DNA of 64,000 nucleotides from Nelumbo lutea (GCA_022828595.1 JAKGHH010000002.1:106885254-106949253), one strand, 5' to 3'; counted from the first letter of the stretch, positions 32,854 through 45,821 are shown. Numbers and translations: made by a program. The notes: generated by a model not told the origin, from the letters alone.

Positions 32854-32984
32854 TGATATATATATACATACAATCTACGCCTGAAATTTAAGAGTAGGAG
32901 ACTCACTGAGGATAAGATACATGCATGCATGAGAGGAGTTCCTAATGCATGCAAATTTCCCAGTCCATGACGAATTCCAATAAA
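32854..32984 (-). repeat. Truncated 5' LTR of the copia element
   Basis: It matches 27993-28112 with few differences but lacks the part equivalent to 27936-27992, the downstream end of the LTR in the element's orientation. At the break (TATATATA tract) it is joined directly to the histone N-terminal segment. Five extra bases (ATAAA) lie between the LTR terminus and the TTGAAT target repeat at 32985-32990. Confidence 0.88.
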
Positions 32985-33314
32985 TTGAATCCTTGACTCT
33001 AGGGAAGAAATGAAATATTCCGATGAAGAACAGTGGAAGCTTTAAAAAATGGATGGAATACTTGCCGTGAAGAATAGTCGAAGCTGTATTTTTATTTTAA
33101 ATCACCAATCAAGAATAGTCACCGGTGAAGAACAGTTGTTGGAAAACAGATGGAATATTCCGAGAAGCCGAATATTCTGAGCAATAGCACCCTGTAAGTG
33201 TTAGGGTTTACGTTCTTTTGCTCTGATAAAAAGAATAGTAAGTGTGAGTGAGATGTTATGAAATCTTTAAGTGACGCCTCAGGGGTAATTTCGTAAATAT
33301 TAATGTTTTCCATC

Positions 33315-33456
33315 TAAATCATTGATAGAAGGGAGGTTTTTTTTTGTTGAATTTCTCAAAAGTTGAGGGGAGGTATTTATTACAATGAAATTATAGGAGG
33401 GTTTAAATGATTATCAGAAATTTGAGGGGAGGTCATTACATTTTACCCTTATTTCT
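33315..33456 (-). repeat. MULE-like terminal repeat (right orientation)
   Basis: The reverse complement starts AAGGGTAAAATGTAATGACC and aligns with 17268-17395 over about 125 bases. It is probably one end of a non-autonomous Mutator-like element whose other end is lost or unrecognised. Confidence 0.55.
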
Positions 33457-35444
33457 TTTTCATTATTTGGCTCTTGGCCATGACATAGAACTCTATAGGT
33501 GGAATTGACTAAGCAACTTCCTTTAGGGTCCATCTTCCATCTTGTTTTATCTTCTTGAGGGGTCCTCCAGATTGGTGTTGCCTTAACTTCTTCGGTAATC
33601 CTATCTGGGACCCAATTCCTTAGAACCTCTAATCTCCATATCTTCAACGGGTCAATATATAATATCACTTACTTTAAGGTATAATTGTCAAATAATCCCT
33701 TTGGCCACCACTTTCAATATGTCAATATGTCATGTTAGTTGTCAAATATTTTTTAAATCCTAAAAATGTCTTATCTCACTTGAAAAGACAATTTCACTTT
33801 TTAACTAGATGAGATATTTTCAATTTTGATTCTAAAGATTTGGTCCATGGAACTCATGCTTGAAAGGGTCATGAAAGTGATATAATAAATAATTAATCCA
33901 AACATCTAGACCATCAAAGGGTCTCTAGATTAATGCATTAATCTAAACCATCCAAATGTTAGGATGTGTATAGATTCAATAAATCCAAGCCATCCAAAAA
34001 GTGTACCAAATGAGGACAAAAAATCTACAACTATCAAAATGGCTTCCTAAGAGCAAAGAATCAATCTTGGCCATCTATGTTCAAAGATTTCAACTAATCT
34101 ATCATTCCATCAAGCACAAAATTTTAATGTTCTAGAAACACTAAACCAAAAAAAAAAAAAAGGAATGATATACCAAACAATATCTGAACTCTAAGCCATC
34201 AACATGGCATCTTAAGAAGAACATAATCCTTATTCCAACAATATGTGGTCGGGTCTATCAATCATAATTTTCCATTCTGTTTTATTTAATGTCATATCTT
34301 TTGTTAAATTATAAGCACTTAAAATCATTTTTTACTATTTCAAGGCCCATATTTCTTTTGATATACCCCTAGCCCTCCTGGTCCCTTCAAAAGATCATTC
34401 AACTATTTCAATTAAATCGTCCAAATGGTATATCAAGATTCCATCCAATCTAACCCATCCAAATGGTGTATTCAATGCATCTAAATATCTAGGCCATTGA
34501 AGTGATCTCTTGACATCATTGAACCAATCTTAATCATGGAAATTGATAACTATTATTAGGAAAGATTGCAATGTTGTTGAAAATAATTAATCTTTATTTT
34601 AGTAATTTTTTACAAAAATAATTTAGTAATTTAGTAATTTGGATTAATTATATTATAATTTTTTTTATAAATGTTACTTAAATATTAGTAAATATATAAA
34701 GTTAGGTTGTAGTCATAGTTAAATTAATATATAGATTAAATTTTTTAGTCATAATTAAATTAATCAAAGCCCAAGTTCGAGGTTTAAGACTTCGGGTTGG
34801 GATTTGGTTGATTCTCAACCTGACCCAATCCCCTAAGTAGTACTCCTAAGGAAGCGTGACATTCATAATTAGATTGAAACAATCTAAGCATAACCCATGC
34901 ATGCATTGTTTTGGTTTTTTAACTATTTTTAGATAAAAATTATTAATATTGAACCTGAAAGAGCTATGGGGATGGGCTACCCCCACTGTGTAGCCTAATG
35001 AACAAAAAATATAAAAGATCTTGGACAAGATTTGGATAATGTATTAACAATTTTATAAGTTGCCAAACCCAGTCCGGCCCACACCCAAGCATAATAATAT
35101 TTTTCTAGGCATGGGACAAGGATATTTTTGTTCATATTAATTATAAAACTATGGTTTTTAAATTATTTTTAAGTTTAGTTTATTATAAAAATATATAAAA
35201 ATCCTATCTATATATTAATATAATATTTGTAATATATATATATATATTATGTATGTATGTATGTATATAGCTTCTAGGTTGAGCTTAGGGGTTAGTTTGG
35301 ATTTAACCCCATTTGATCTAACTAAAATTCAATTCCAATAAACAATTATTATTTTATGTATATAAAAAATTATTATTTTAAACACAATAAGATGATTGTG
35401 GATTAAATCCAAATCTGATCCAAAATCTGACGTATTTTTCTTAA
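33457..35444. other. AT-rich intergenic, no gene recognised
   Basis: No coding region is convincing. Repeated phrases such as AACCATCCAAATGGT occur through 33870-34540, suggesting an old transposon with a degenerate internal repeat. A TATA and GTAT microsatellite stretch lies at 35217-35270. Confidence 0.45.
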
Positions 35445-35445
35445 G

Positions 35446-35575
35446 GCTGTGTTTGGTTTGAAGGAAAAGGTAGGGAAAGGAAGGGAAAGATAAGAAAACT
35501 TTTACAAGCCTTGTATAGGTTTCCCTGTCTTTCCCTCCCTTTCCTTACTGTTTCCTTTGAACCAAACATAACTTA
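35446..35575. mobile_element. Tourist MITE, third copy of the family
   Basis: Ends GGCTGTGTTTGGTTTGAAGG and CTTTGAACCAAACATAACT, flanked by TAA on both sides. The centre matches 9744-9872 and 25826-25937 (AGGAAAAGGTAGGGAAAGG). Confidence 0.9.
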
Positions 35576-35935
35576 AAAGAATCTCAAAGAAATAAAATGA
35601 CATATAAAATGGCATCATAATATCAATCAACTTACTCCAACCATCTAAATAATGTACTAATATTTTATTTGATCCATCGATTGTAATAGGCAACTTTAAT
35701 AACGTAAATTTGTTGATATGGTATTTAACTTGTATAGATTGCTTGGATGGCCAAGACTGAATCTAAGCCATTAAAATGGCCTCCTAAAATCGACGTACTA
35801 TTCTCAACCATCCAAATGATACTAATTAAGGTTTCAACCATATAAAAAGTAGAGAAAATCAATTCAAAAACTAATGCCATGCATCAAATCCGTCTCGTAG
35901 AGAAATGGATTAATCTTGTCCATTAGGCTGTCTTT

Positions 35936-36189
35936 GGTTGCAATGCAAATATATTTGCACTGATGCAAAACCATAGCAGTGCAAATGATTTGAGTGTGAA
36001 TTTTGACCTTTTTTTAAAAAAAGTTTATCTTATTTTGTTCGATTGCAATACAAATGAAGTAAGTTAAGATAAAGAAGAATAAAGTAAAATTCAAAACAAA
36101 ATTAAACAAGAAATTGCAATTTTTTTATATTTGCATTCCTATGCATTTGTACTAATGCAAATAAATTTGCATTACAATCCAACACAGCC
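35936..36189. mobile_element. Tourist-like MITE, 254 bp
   Basis: Ends GGCTGTCTTTGGTTGCAATGC and GCATTACAATCCAACACAGCC are inverted repeats, with TTA at 35933-35935 and 36190-36192. The interior carries ATATTTGCACTGATGC words related to the MITE behind LOX-A and LOX-B. Confidence 0.9.
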
Positions 36190-36310
36190 TTAGACTCAAT
36201 TTGAAAGGAGTACAAATACAAATATGCAGAATACAAAAGCTTATATTTTGTATATATTTGCACTGTATATATTTGTATTTATACTCCTTACCAATGGCCC
36301 TTAAATTATA
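36190..36310. mobile_element. Small MITE adjoining the previous one
   Basis: GAAAGGAGTACAAATACAAA on the left and TATTTGTATTTATACTCCTT on the right are inverted. Related to 47241-47356. It appears to be inserted next to, or to share a boundary with, the 35936 element. Confidence 0.65.
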
Positions 36311-36826
36311 TACCAGATTTTTCATATGGTAGCATTCAATGTCTGTCATTAGTCAACAATAGATGTCATGTCACTAGGTCTCATTTACCATTCCTTTCAA
36401 AAAAAAAAAAAAAAAAATTCTCATTCACCGTTAACACCATCAAGGCATTTGATTAACATATGAAAAATATAGGGCAAATGACAAAATAAATAAATAAACA
36501 AGAGCCAAATGTCACACCCTCCAAAATACAAACGGGTCCTTATAATTTACTTCTATAATCAACCAACAAAGGCAGTACCAAGCAATCGAATTCACATTCA
36601 CTCCCCATATAGCCTGCCCTACAGTGATCTTAACTGTGCATTGAAAATATCTTTCGATAACAAGTATGCGAGATGTTCTTAATGCAGACTGAGATGTATA
36701 TTAAAGACGTTCTTGATTTGGTTTTTGGGGCAACATGATTGTCCTCTCATAGTCTTCTTTTCGATGCTGGATAATTAATAAAATATTAAGGTGACTACTG
36801 CAGAATAAAGTTTGGAGTTAAAAAAA

Positions 36827-37383
36827 GGGAAAATCTCGAATTAGTATCCTGTACTTTGGGCCTAGTGCCACTTTAGTCTTCAAATTTTAAAAATGGGACA
36901 ATTCAGTACCATAACTTTCAAAACATTACAATCCAGTACCTGCTGTTAGCTAACTGTTAGCCAGCTGTTAATTAGCATTTAAAAAAGACATAAATGCCTT
37001 TTGAGTGTCATCTGATTTTCTTTATCAACCATCTAAACATTGACAAAAAATTTACAATTTCAGATCCTTGCCTCTTCTATTCAAGAAAGTTGAGATCACC
37101 AGAATGCCCAATCAAATGTGACCCCAACTTTCTTGAATGGAAAAGGCAAGGATTTAGGACTATTAATTTTTTGTCAACATTTAGATGGTTTATAAAAAAT
37201 TAAGTAACACTTGAAGGGCATTTGTGTCTTTTTCAAATGCCACTTAATAATTAACAGCTAGTTAATGACATGTATTAGATTGTCATGTTTTAAAAAGTTG
37301 GGTACTGAATTGTTGCATTTTAATGTTCAAAAACCAAAATAGCACTAAACCCAAAATACTAGGTACTAATTACAAATTTTTCC
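36827..37383. mobile_element. Fold-back MULE-type MITE, 557 bp
   Basis: Flanks TTAAAAAAA (36818-36826) and TTAAAAAAT (37384-37392) form a 9-bp target duplication with one mismatch, as expected for Mutator-like elements. The two arms are inverted along nearly their full length (for example TGACAAAAAATTTAC / ATTTTTTGTCAACA and CAAGAAAGTTGAGAT / CAACTTTCTTGAATGG). The small open frame 36994-37203 is inside the palindrome and is not a gene. Confidence 0.85.
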
Positions 37384-37392
37384 TTAAAAAAT

Positions 37393-38895
37393 TGATAAAC
37401 AAATAATATTATTAACAAATCAACCTCTAAATATACAATCAATAATGCTAAAATTTCATGGGCCTTTGTCCATCATGGAAATGTCAAATGACTTAAAACA
37501 GGTGAAGTTGGAGTTGGTGCAAATATAGAGGTTATTGGGTGTTACATTTTGTCCTTTCTGTGTTGTAAGAGGCCCATGAAGGGCCAAGCTCATGAAACTG
37601 ACATCCACCCATTTGTACATGGTTGCTTATGCGTGGTATCAGGCTACCAGCTAATCCCTCCCTTCTTCTTTCTTTTCTCTCACCCAATTGTGTTTGGATT
37701 TTTTGTCATCAGTCCTTAACATTGATATGATTTTTTTTTTTTGTTTGACAAGTTAAGCATGTATATGATTTGACCCACATTCTTAGTATTACACTTTACA
37801 CCGGATGAAAGAAATCCAAATAGTTATGAACACATTTTGGAGCATTTCTCACTGATAAACAATGTATTGAATTGTTGTTATGAGATTCTAAAACTTTGAC
37901 CAGCACCAAAAAAAGGGTAGAACCTACCATTCAGCAAGTTCCTTTCATGGCGGAAGTTTAGCCTCCATCTGATTACCAATAAAAACAAATTAGGAGCTGG
38001 TTGGGTTTTCGTGGTAGCTCTAATGTTCTTTTCAACTGAATTACTTTCATCAAAGTAGAAATGTAAAAGAATGAAGTTTTCTTCTTTTCATTTGAAGATT
38101 TGGTAATTTAAATTATTTATGTTTGAAAGGATTTCTAGTTAAGAATTGAAGATTGTATATATTTTTCAATGTTCAGGTAATAAGTCAACATTTTTTTTTC
38201 ATTGAAGTAGAAATAATCAATAGAAATTTTGATTAAGAAAATTCCGTACACGTTTTTCCTTTTTACTTTTGGGGAGAACATTGAAATATGGCGACACTTT
38301 TCATTATAAATTGACTTAAACATATCCCAAGTTTTTGAAATATACTTTGGATCGATCCCACTAGACTTAATATATCCTCTATTATCAAAATGTGGATAAA
38401 ACACTTAATCTGCACTAAGTTTTCATAATTGACTTAAATATATCCCGAATATTTAAAACTGAAGCAATCCTTTAAAACTGAACCAATCCAGTAAAGTTTA
38501 TTGGTCATTTTTTTTTTCTTTTTTTCTCCTCCTCTTCTCCCACGTTATTTTTTCTTTATTTTTTCTTCCCAGTAGAAGGGAAAAATAGGATTTTGAAATT
38601 TTAAATGACTTCACATGTGTGTTTTGATTGACACGGATATGTTTGTTAAATTCAATGGGGTCAGCCTAAAGGTATATTTAAGTTTTTTTAAAAAATTGAA
38701 CATACACTTAAGTCAATTCATGAAAACTCAGAATATGTTTAAATCTTTCATACACTTCAAATGTCAAATACCCTTAAATTTTTAAAACCCTATTTTACCC
38801 CTTTATGCTCTGTTCTGAAACCTGTGTAAATCAAACTAGATTGAATGAAAAACGGGGTAAATTACAAGGATAGGATAGTATTTGGTTAGACCATG
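37393..38895. other. Intergenic, no gene recognised
   Basis: 38280-38760 has inverted phrases (GACTTAAACATATCCC... / ...TTAAGTCAATTCATGAAAACTC) resembling a degraded MULE-type MITE and recalling 14310-14460 behind LOX-A. No gene is supported. Confidence 0.4.
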
Positions 38896-38907
38896 TATTA
38901 ACATGTT

Positions 38908-39388
38908 TGATAGAGCTGTAAAACAAGTCGTGCTAGGCTGGCATGGTACGACCTGCATGCAGCCCGTGCAAAGTGCGGGCCTTTTCGGGTTATGTCTTCC
39001 TCTCTTGGAATATTTTGGGGAATTGGCCCGGCATAGCCTACAACCAGAGCTTGTGCGGGCCTGTGCCGTGCCACAGGCTATTTATTTAAAAAAAAATTCT
39101 TAAAATTTTTATTCTATAAGAATTTTGATAAATACAATTGTTTATATATACAATAAGTAAATAAAATAGTATAATAAAATTAAGAACGATTATTTATTTT
39201 ATTAATATATATGGGCCGTGCCATAGGCCACGGGTGGCACGACCCACTTGGTTGTGCCGTACTGGCCCAGCCCACTGACGTAAAGCCTCAAAGCCCAGCA
39301 CAGCCCATAAACCATTGTGCTGAACCGGGTCGGACTGGCTCAAAATTGTGTCAGGCCATGGGTGTCAAAACCCGATTTACACCTCTAA
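38908..39388. mobile_element. hAT-like MITE, about 0.48 kb
   Basis: Left end TAGAGCTGTAAAACAAGTCG and right end CCCGATTTACACCTCTAA are inverted. The interior is rich in GGCCCGGC, CGGGCC and GTGCCGTGCC words that pair across the element. These are hallmarks of plant hAT MITEs. The open frames 38882-39103 and 39211-39471 are compositional. Confidence 0.65.
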
Positions 39389-42300
39389 TTTTTGAAACAA
39401 TGTTGTACGTATTGCGGAACGACGGTGAAAATGGACCAAACTACTTGTTCCAGGTCATTTTAACTTTCTGAGAATTGAGATTGAAGACTGGTCATGGGGT
39501 GAGTCATACAAGATTTTCATTCTTGTAGTCTACTCGGTATAAGTATCAAACAGGGTTTGATCGTTCCTTTGTGAGATTACACCTTGTATTATTTGGGTGG
39601 AGGAGATAATTGATGTTTAGTTTTTCTTGGTGCAAAGTTTTATTTTATTTGTATGTGCTTTTCCCTATGTCAATCTCAAATGTCAGATTCAAGAAAAATG
39701 AGTACCCATGTTGTTTCTGTAAGAACTAGTCTGTTTAAATTAAAACCCATTCCATGTTTTTTAACCAAGCAATTGAATTATCTTTAAAGATTTTAAAACT
39801 TCTGAAAATACTTTTCTCCAAATTACTGCTACTGAGGAGTAATTTGTATGATAACAATAGTATTCGTACGCTGTTAGAAATTCTAAGTAGAAAGGTTGGT
39901 TATTAATTTAGCAGGAAGAAACCCAATAGTGGCCACTCCCATGAATCAGCCAGGACAGTCCATCTACCTCTATTATCTTCCATTTTATTAATCAAATCCC
40001 AGTTTAAGTGCAGGCATGTGAAGTTAAGGTTAAATTATTATAAGAAAAACAAATACTAGCCTGGATCTCTCACCACCTTGTTATAAACTTCTATGCAATG
40101 CATATATTGAAGGTCTTAATAACTAGTTAATGCTGGTTTTCTATTTTTAAAGACAGTAGGATTTGCATGGTGATGCCTCAAGGTAGAACACAATCCTTTT
40201 TCACCTCTTATGCCCTGTTCACTTTTCGGTAAGTTATTTATTCAGGTAAATGCAGTTATCTGGGTAAGTGTTTCTATTCGGGTAAGTGTATTTATCTATG
40301 TTCTTTTATTTTTCATGTAAATAAGGCAATGACCAGTTTAGCCATAAAAAATCATTATTAAAAATGACATTTTTGTCCCATTCAAGTGTTGACAAATTTC
40401 CCCCTAGGTGGGAAAATTATTTACCCACTTAAGAGATGGATATAATAAGTGATACCTAAGAAAATAAAATTTCCTTAATCCCCACATAAATCTGAAAAAA
40501 GAATATGGGACTCTTGGTCAATGGGAACCAAAATCCCATTGACCAACTTTCCCCCTCTCAAAATCTGAAAAACAAATGCTCCCTTAAATGAAAAATCAGA
40601 TTTGATTCTCACTAGTCTGTTCTCACACTGTTCGCACACAGCCCTTTACAGCCGTACATTAGGAATATCTTCTCGTGAAAATAAGCATACAACAATGGAG
40701 AGATGTTCCTTTTATAAACATACAAAGAATGTACAAGGCTGTGAGGGCGGTGTGAGAAAATGAAGGGTAAAACTGTTATTTTATTAAGAAGGGATATTCA
40801 AGACTAACTGCAAAACCCATTGTATGTATAACTTTATGAAAAGCCAGGGTATGTTGAAGTGTTTGCTTTTTTTTTTTTTTTCAGGAAATTGTAAACCAAG
40901 TAAAATTAAATGTTGCACTTTTGCAGGTGTTTGGATAACACTCCATCGAGGTAAAACTTCACTAATAAATAATGCCTAGGCCCTAGGTGATGGACTGCCC
41001 ATTGAAGTCTCAGATTAATAAAAAAACACAGTACGGGTAGCTCTGTTCCATGAGGCAGAGATGAGGCAGTTCAGGGCGGTCAACCGACGATTAGAGTGGT
41101 AGAAATGGTGAGATGTTGTAGGAAATATAGGAAGGAAGAAAAAAGAACAAAAAACCAGGGGGTTTTTTACTAGATTCAAGTGAGAACGAAGAGAGAAGAC
41201 TCGCCAGTCGCCACTGCAACTCCCCTGCTTTTGTTAGAGAAGGAAATGAGTAATGGGTCACTGGCGAGAAGGAAGATAGAAAGGGAAGCGGAGAGAATAG
41301 GAGGAAGATAAGGGAATCGAAGAGAAAGAAAAAAACGGAGGAAGAAAAACAAAGAAAGCTCTTATCGCCACCGCTGTTAGTACTTTGGAATGTTGAGGAC
41401 GATGAACAGGACCATTATCAGAGCAGAAAAATGGCGAGAAATAAAAAACTAATGAGAACGATGGGGGCAGATCCGAGGAAAAAAGAAGAAATAATGCGAG
41501 CAGATCTGAGAATGATGCATCCGTTCCTCAGATCCATGAAAAAGGAGAAGAACGATGTATCTCTTCCTCAGATTTGTTCATCAAATGGGAACAAAATGGT
41601 GCAGATATGAGACTGATGCATTCATTCCTCATATCTGCTCAAATGATGGAAGACTGAACTTGCACCATTGCCAATAGAGAGCAATACTGGTGATTGTTTG
41701 AACGTTGCAACGACCAGAGGTCGGAGGAGGGAGCTTTACACCGATGGGGAAGACGATGGAATTTTACATCGATTTTATCGATGATAAATTTCCACCGATT
41801 ATCGATGTAAAACTTGGGCACAGTGGAGTTTTACGCTGATTTACGGTGTAAACCAACACCTCAAACAAACAGATGTGAAATCAAACCGGAATGTAAACTT
41901 TACATCGGTTCAAGCTTCCACCTCAAACAAACGTGTAAATAGGTTGATGACTGCCAAAAATTATTTTTTAATCAATTGCAGGAAAGAAAAGAAGTAGGGG
42001 GCAAGCAACAATGTGTGTATGCCTAAGGTTATAAAATGTAACGCAGCCTGTCTAAAGTCTAAACCACCAGCCAAATGGTTGCCTGCTAGGTGGTGGTCCA
42101 CAAAAATTACACTGTTGATGACCTGGTAGAAATATGAGGCATACATCTGATGTCTTTATTTGTGATTGGAGGTATGTAGTACAATATATGTGCTTTCTTT
42201 CTGGTAGATAAGAGACTAGTACCCGTGGCCGTGACTAAAGGTGTAAGTTGGGTTTCCAATTTAAAGAGTTTACACTATATTGGGCCTGGGTTTTTGGATT

Positions 42301-45300
42301 AAGCAATTTAAAAATTGATGGAATAACAATTCAAGCATTCGCAAGTTGCATCTGTATCAATGCTTTCATTTTCTTTTAGGGGTTTTTCGAAAAATCTTTT
42401 GTAAGTTCTGACAATCAAAAGATGATGTGAGTTTTTGTTTCAATATCTTATTAACTTGAAGACCGTTTGATTAAGGTGTGTTTTTATGTATAAAAATGAA
42501 TTGAAAACAAAGGTGAAAACCTACATTTGGAACTTCTTAAAAATAGCCTGAAACAGGCTTTCAACGGCTTTAGGCAGCTATATTTTTTTTTTCAACCAAA
42601 CAGAAAAAGGCCAAAACATAAGCAGCTTCTTAAAAGTCCGACAACCTATGCAAAAAGACACGCCAAATGGGGTCTTAATATTTTGTTTGACCCAAATGTA
42701 CATTTTACACTGATTGGGCTAGAGCTTTGGGCCAGATCATTCAAATTTTAAGAAAATCCCAACTTAAACCCGCCTAAATTGCTTCCCTACCTAAACTGCT
42801 AAAGCCCCATATTGCTCTATAAAAACTACAAAAAAGGGGTATTGAGATTTACTCCTCACAGAAGAATGCATCTCACACTGACCTCACACAGCCCCATCCC
42901 ACCATATCCGGACTGGTTCGACTATAATATTGCAAATAATTACACCCTACCGACTGGTATCATAAAAGAGGTGATACGGGGTGCATCGATTGATCAAAAC
43001 TCTTCCTGCATCGTAGAATTTTTTTCATAAAAAGAACAACGTCCAATGCTTCTGGCCCAAGAATGGTTTTAAGGTGAAATAGAACCAGTTGCCTCACCGT
43101 TCCTGGGTCAACCAATCCGAGCTTCTGGTCCAGTTTTCAAAACCATTCTATGAATGACAGATTGAAATTCAGGCTACCGAAAACCAAACCTTTCAGATAT
43201 ACATGCGAGAGAGTTCAGAATTTTCAAAACTAGGCTCTAAAGAGAGCAATGCTAGCTTGTCTCTGTTCAGCCGGCAGCAATGGAGATTAGAATGGCAGGT
43301 AAATAAAGACCGGTAGGTTTGGAGAATGAACGTATCAAACTAGGCGATTGACCCATTTTTCTGTGGGAAGCTTTTTCTTCTCAGTGCGAGCATTTTACAC
43401 GTTCTTTCTCCATCACTATGCAATCTGTGGCAGAAATGGATTTGACTCCCGATCCTGTAACTGAATTCCTTAAAACAATGGGTCAATTGCATGTAGGTAT
43501 CGTGTATCTTCATGGTCCTCTTTTTGGGCCTGAACTTTCAAATGAGTCGTTTTAGTATACCTCAAACTTTCAGAAATATACATTTAAGTTTAACTCGGTT
43601 AAACTAAATTTTTACAGCCACTTTAGTCTCTTTTTCTCACTATTCATCTTCTTCTACCTCTGGACTTCAGATGCAAACCAGTGGCATCAAAGTAACCTCA
43701 CCCATATCTATTGATTAGAATATAGATGTTAAAGTGATACATTTAAAAGTTAAGACAGGCTCAGTTTGGAAAGAGTACAAATACATACATGTACAATAAA
43801 TAGGAGTGCCAATTGAATTGGATTTGGTCCAATCCAATCCAATGTGAGCCAATACAAATGGACCAGGTCCAGTCCAATCTAATGAATATTTTCGACCATT
43901 TTGGTCTAATCTGTTCACATTTATTTTAATTTAAATTAATTCTAATCCAATACCTATCTACAATTTTCCCTAAAATAAATCCTCATCAAAAGAAGGAAAC
44001 CAGAACATTAATTTACTGGAAAAATTTATAATTCGAAAAAGATATGGTATGAAAAGAGTTTTGATCAATCAAAACTCACCCATGAATTTTAATAAATAAC
44101 ACCTAATTGACTATCCCATTTATGATTTCAGTTGACAGGTAACAAGTTTATCAGATATCATATCTTCTATGTATCATAGTCAAACCCTAATTTACTTGTA
44201 TGCAGTCAAAGTTTGAATAGTCTAATTAATACTTGTATATCACGTGTTGGACGTCAGGATTCAGTGCACGCCGAGTATTCTACTCTAGGGATACAGCTTG
44301 GATGCTTCATCTAACCCAAGACTTCCTCCAAATCTAACTAAAAATATATATGCAAGTGGGTCGATATCTAAAGAATTACAGAATAGTTAAGTAGATGTTG
44401 AAAAGTAATATACTAAGAAGAAGAAAATGGAAGAGATTAAAGGGAATTGCATTAAAACACTTTGACAGAATTGGCAGGAGGTGGCCAATTAATGGGAAGA
44501 AAGCGGGCATTGGACCACCGAACTTTAAGAGCCGCCGGTAAATTTCATTGTTTTAAATTTTGAGACCACACCGGAAGTTGACCAAGGAAGCTACCGGTGA
44601 ATGGTTGGAAACCGTCCTTTTTCTTGCAACTGTGCAAGAGGGGCCTGTGGGAATGCAAGACAAAAGTTATTCACATCCAAAACCCAGGACCACTGCTCAG
44701 CGTTTGTTTGGGTCAATAATGGCTCACCAGTTTTGTACCATTGGTTTGTTTGGGTCTATTTGGATCCTGTTTCGTGAGAAACGTGATTTTTTTGGTCCAT
44801 GTCAGCACCACATCAGCACCATATCTATCATTCATGAGGGTGCTGAGACAAATTCAAAACGTGTATGTGGTGCTGATGTGGTGATATGTTTATATTTGAA
44901 ATGCTAATGTTACCACAAATAGCCCTTAAAACTTTAAAGGCTTGGCTATGATGTCGAAATGACATGATACTGAAAAAACATAACCAACCCACGGGCATCA
45001 TAGAAGTGATTAATCAATCAAGTGGGTTTTCATCAAAATTCGCATGGAGTTGTGATTTGTCTACCATGAAAAAAACTAAATTTATCAACAAAGGAGTTGT
45101 TACCAACGTGAATGTTTTTGTTACCAAATGATCTATGAAAGATTATGAATATATTGTGTGATTTAAAGCAAAAAAAAAAAAAAAGAGCATAATTTTGAAA
45201 CAAGAAATTCAAGAACGTTTGTTGTTTCAATTTTAAAAAACACGTACATTTACAACAACAACAAAAAAAACATGTTTTAATTTCCATGTTTTGATTTGCT

Positions 45301-45650
45301 AGAAATTCTCAACAAAGGAAAACAATTTACTTTGAAGAATTAAAATGTCCAATGCGTAGAGCAATAGAATTAGTTTTATGGCACCAGATGGTTTGTAATT
45401 ATGTTAAAAGTTACGGTTAATTTATGTCTTAATTAAATAAGGTTATATACAGATGACATCATCTTGTATCGATGATTATCATATAGGACCCGTCCACGGT
45501 GGGTCCAGATCCTCTTTGTATTGACAAGTGGCAACTTATTCATTAGGAAAAGCTCTTCATTGTTCTGATTAGGAGGGAAACCCTCACTCTCTAACCACCA
45601 TTCTTAAGAAATATATGAACAACTCGAACCAGTCAGCTTAATTAGGAAAA
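39389..45650. other. Gene-poor region with MITE fragments
   Basis: No gene is supported. 40616-40765 is an inverted-repeat element (CTCACACTGTTCGCACACAGCC / GGCTGTGAGGGCGGTGTGAG). 41040-41640 is purine-rich. 41745-41940 has repeated TTTACATCGATT / GTGTAAAC words. 43755-43800 is a truncated GCTCAGTTTGG-family MITE followed by a TTTGGTCCAA-family fragment (43800-43960). 44795-44885 holds a hairpin (CAGCACCACATCAGCACCATA / TATGTGGTGCTGATGTGGTG). Confidence 0.5.
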
Positions 45651-45675
45651 GCTCCTCACCGATTCGACATTTCTA

Positions 45676-45745
45676 CTTACGTGCAACGTCGACGACGTAA
45701 TACCAAAAAGCGAAGTCAACCTCTTTCACGACTTCGTCTATAAAT
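45676..45745 (+). promoter_or_regulatory. LOX-C core promoter
   Basis: ACGT-core sequence (TTACGTGCAACGTCGACGACGTAA, 45676-45700 region) is followed by TATAAAT (45739-45745), about 77 bases before the ATG. ACGT cores are bound by bZIP and bHLH factors. LOX-C lacks the exact CACGTG seen in LOX-A and LOX-B, and its promoter is otherwise unrelated. Confidence 0.5.
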
Positions 45746-45821
45746 GGAACCAACAACTTAGCTTAATACACAAAGTGAGGGAGCTCTAGCCTCTAAGGAC
45801 CCGTAAAAAGCAAGAGAAGCC

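Larger units (their letters stand above)
27828..33210. repeat. Unit B copy of the 18238 repeat, split by the copia element
   Basis: 27828-27935 and 32985-33210 together align with unit A 18238-18575. The two halves are separated by the copia insertion flanked by TTGAAT. After 33210 the similarity to unit A fades. Confidence 0.88.

Noticed and set aside
32284..32856. A 190-codon open frame that could be called a functional histone H3 gene
   Set aside because: The histone parts are permuted, the stop is lost, the N-terminus has a 13-base deletion and many invariant residues are changed. The frame also runs into retroelement sequence on its left.
17268..33456. A single giant Mutator-like element (about 16 kb) bounded by inverted MULE-like ends and carrying LOX-B
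   Set aside because: The ends are inverted and similar, but the contents are explained better by tandem duplication (direct repeats 18238 / 27828). No matching 9-bp target duplication was seen at the two outer borders.
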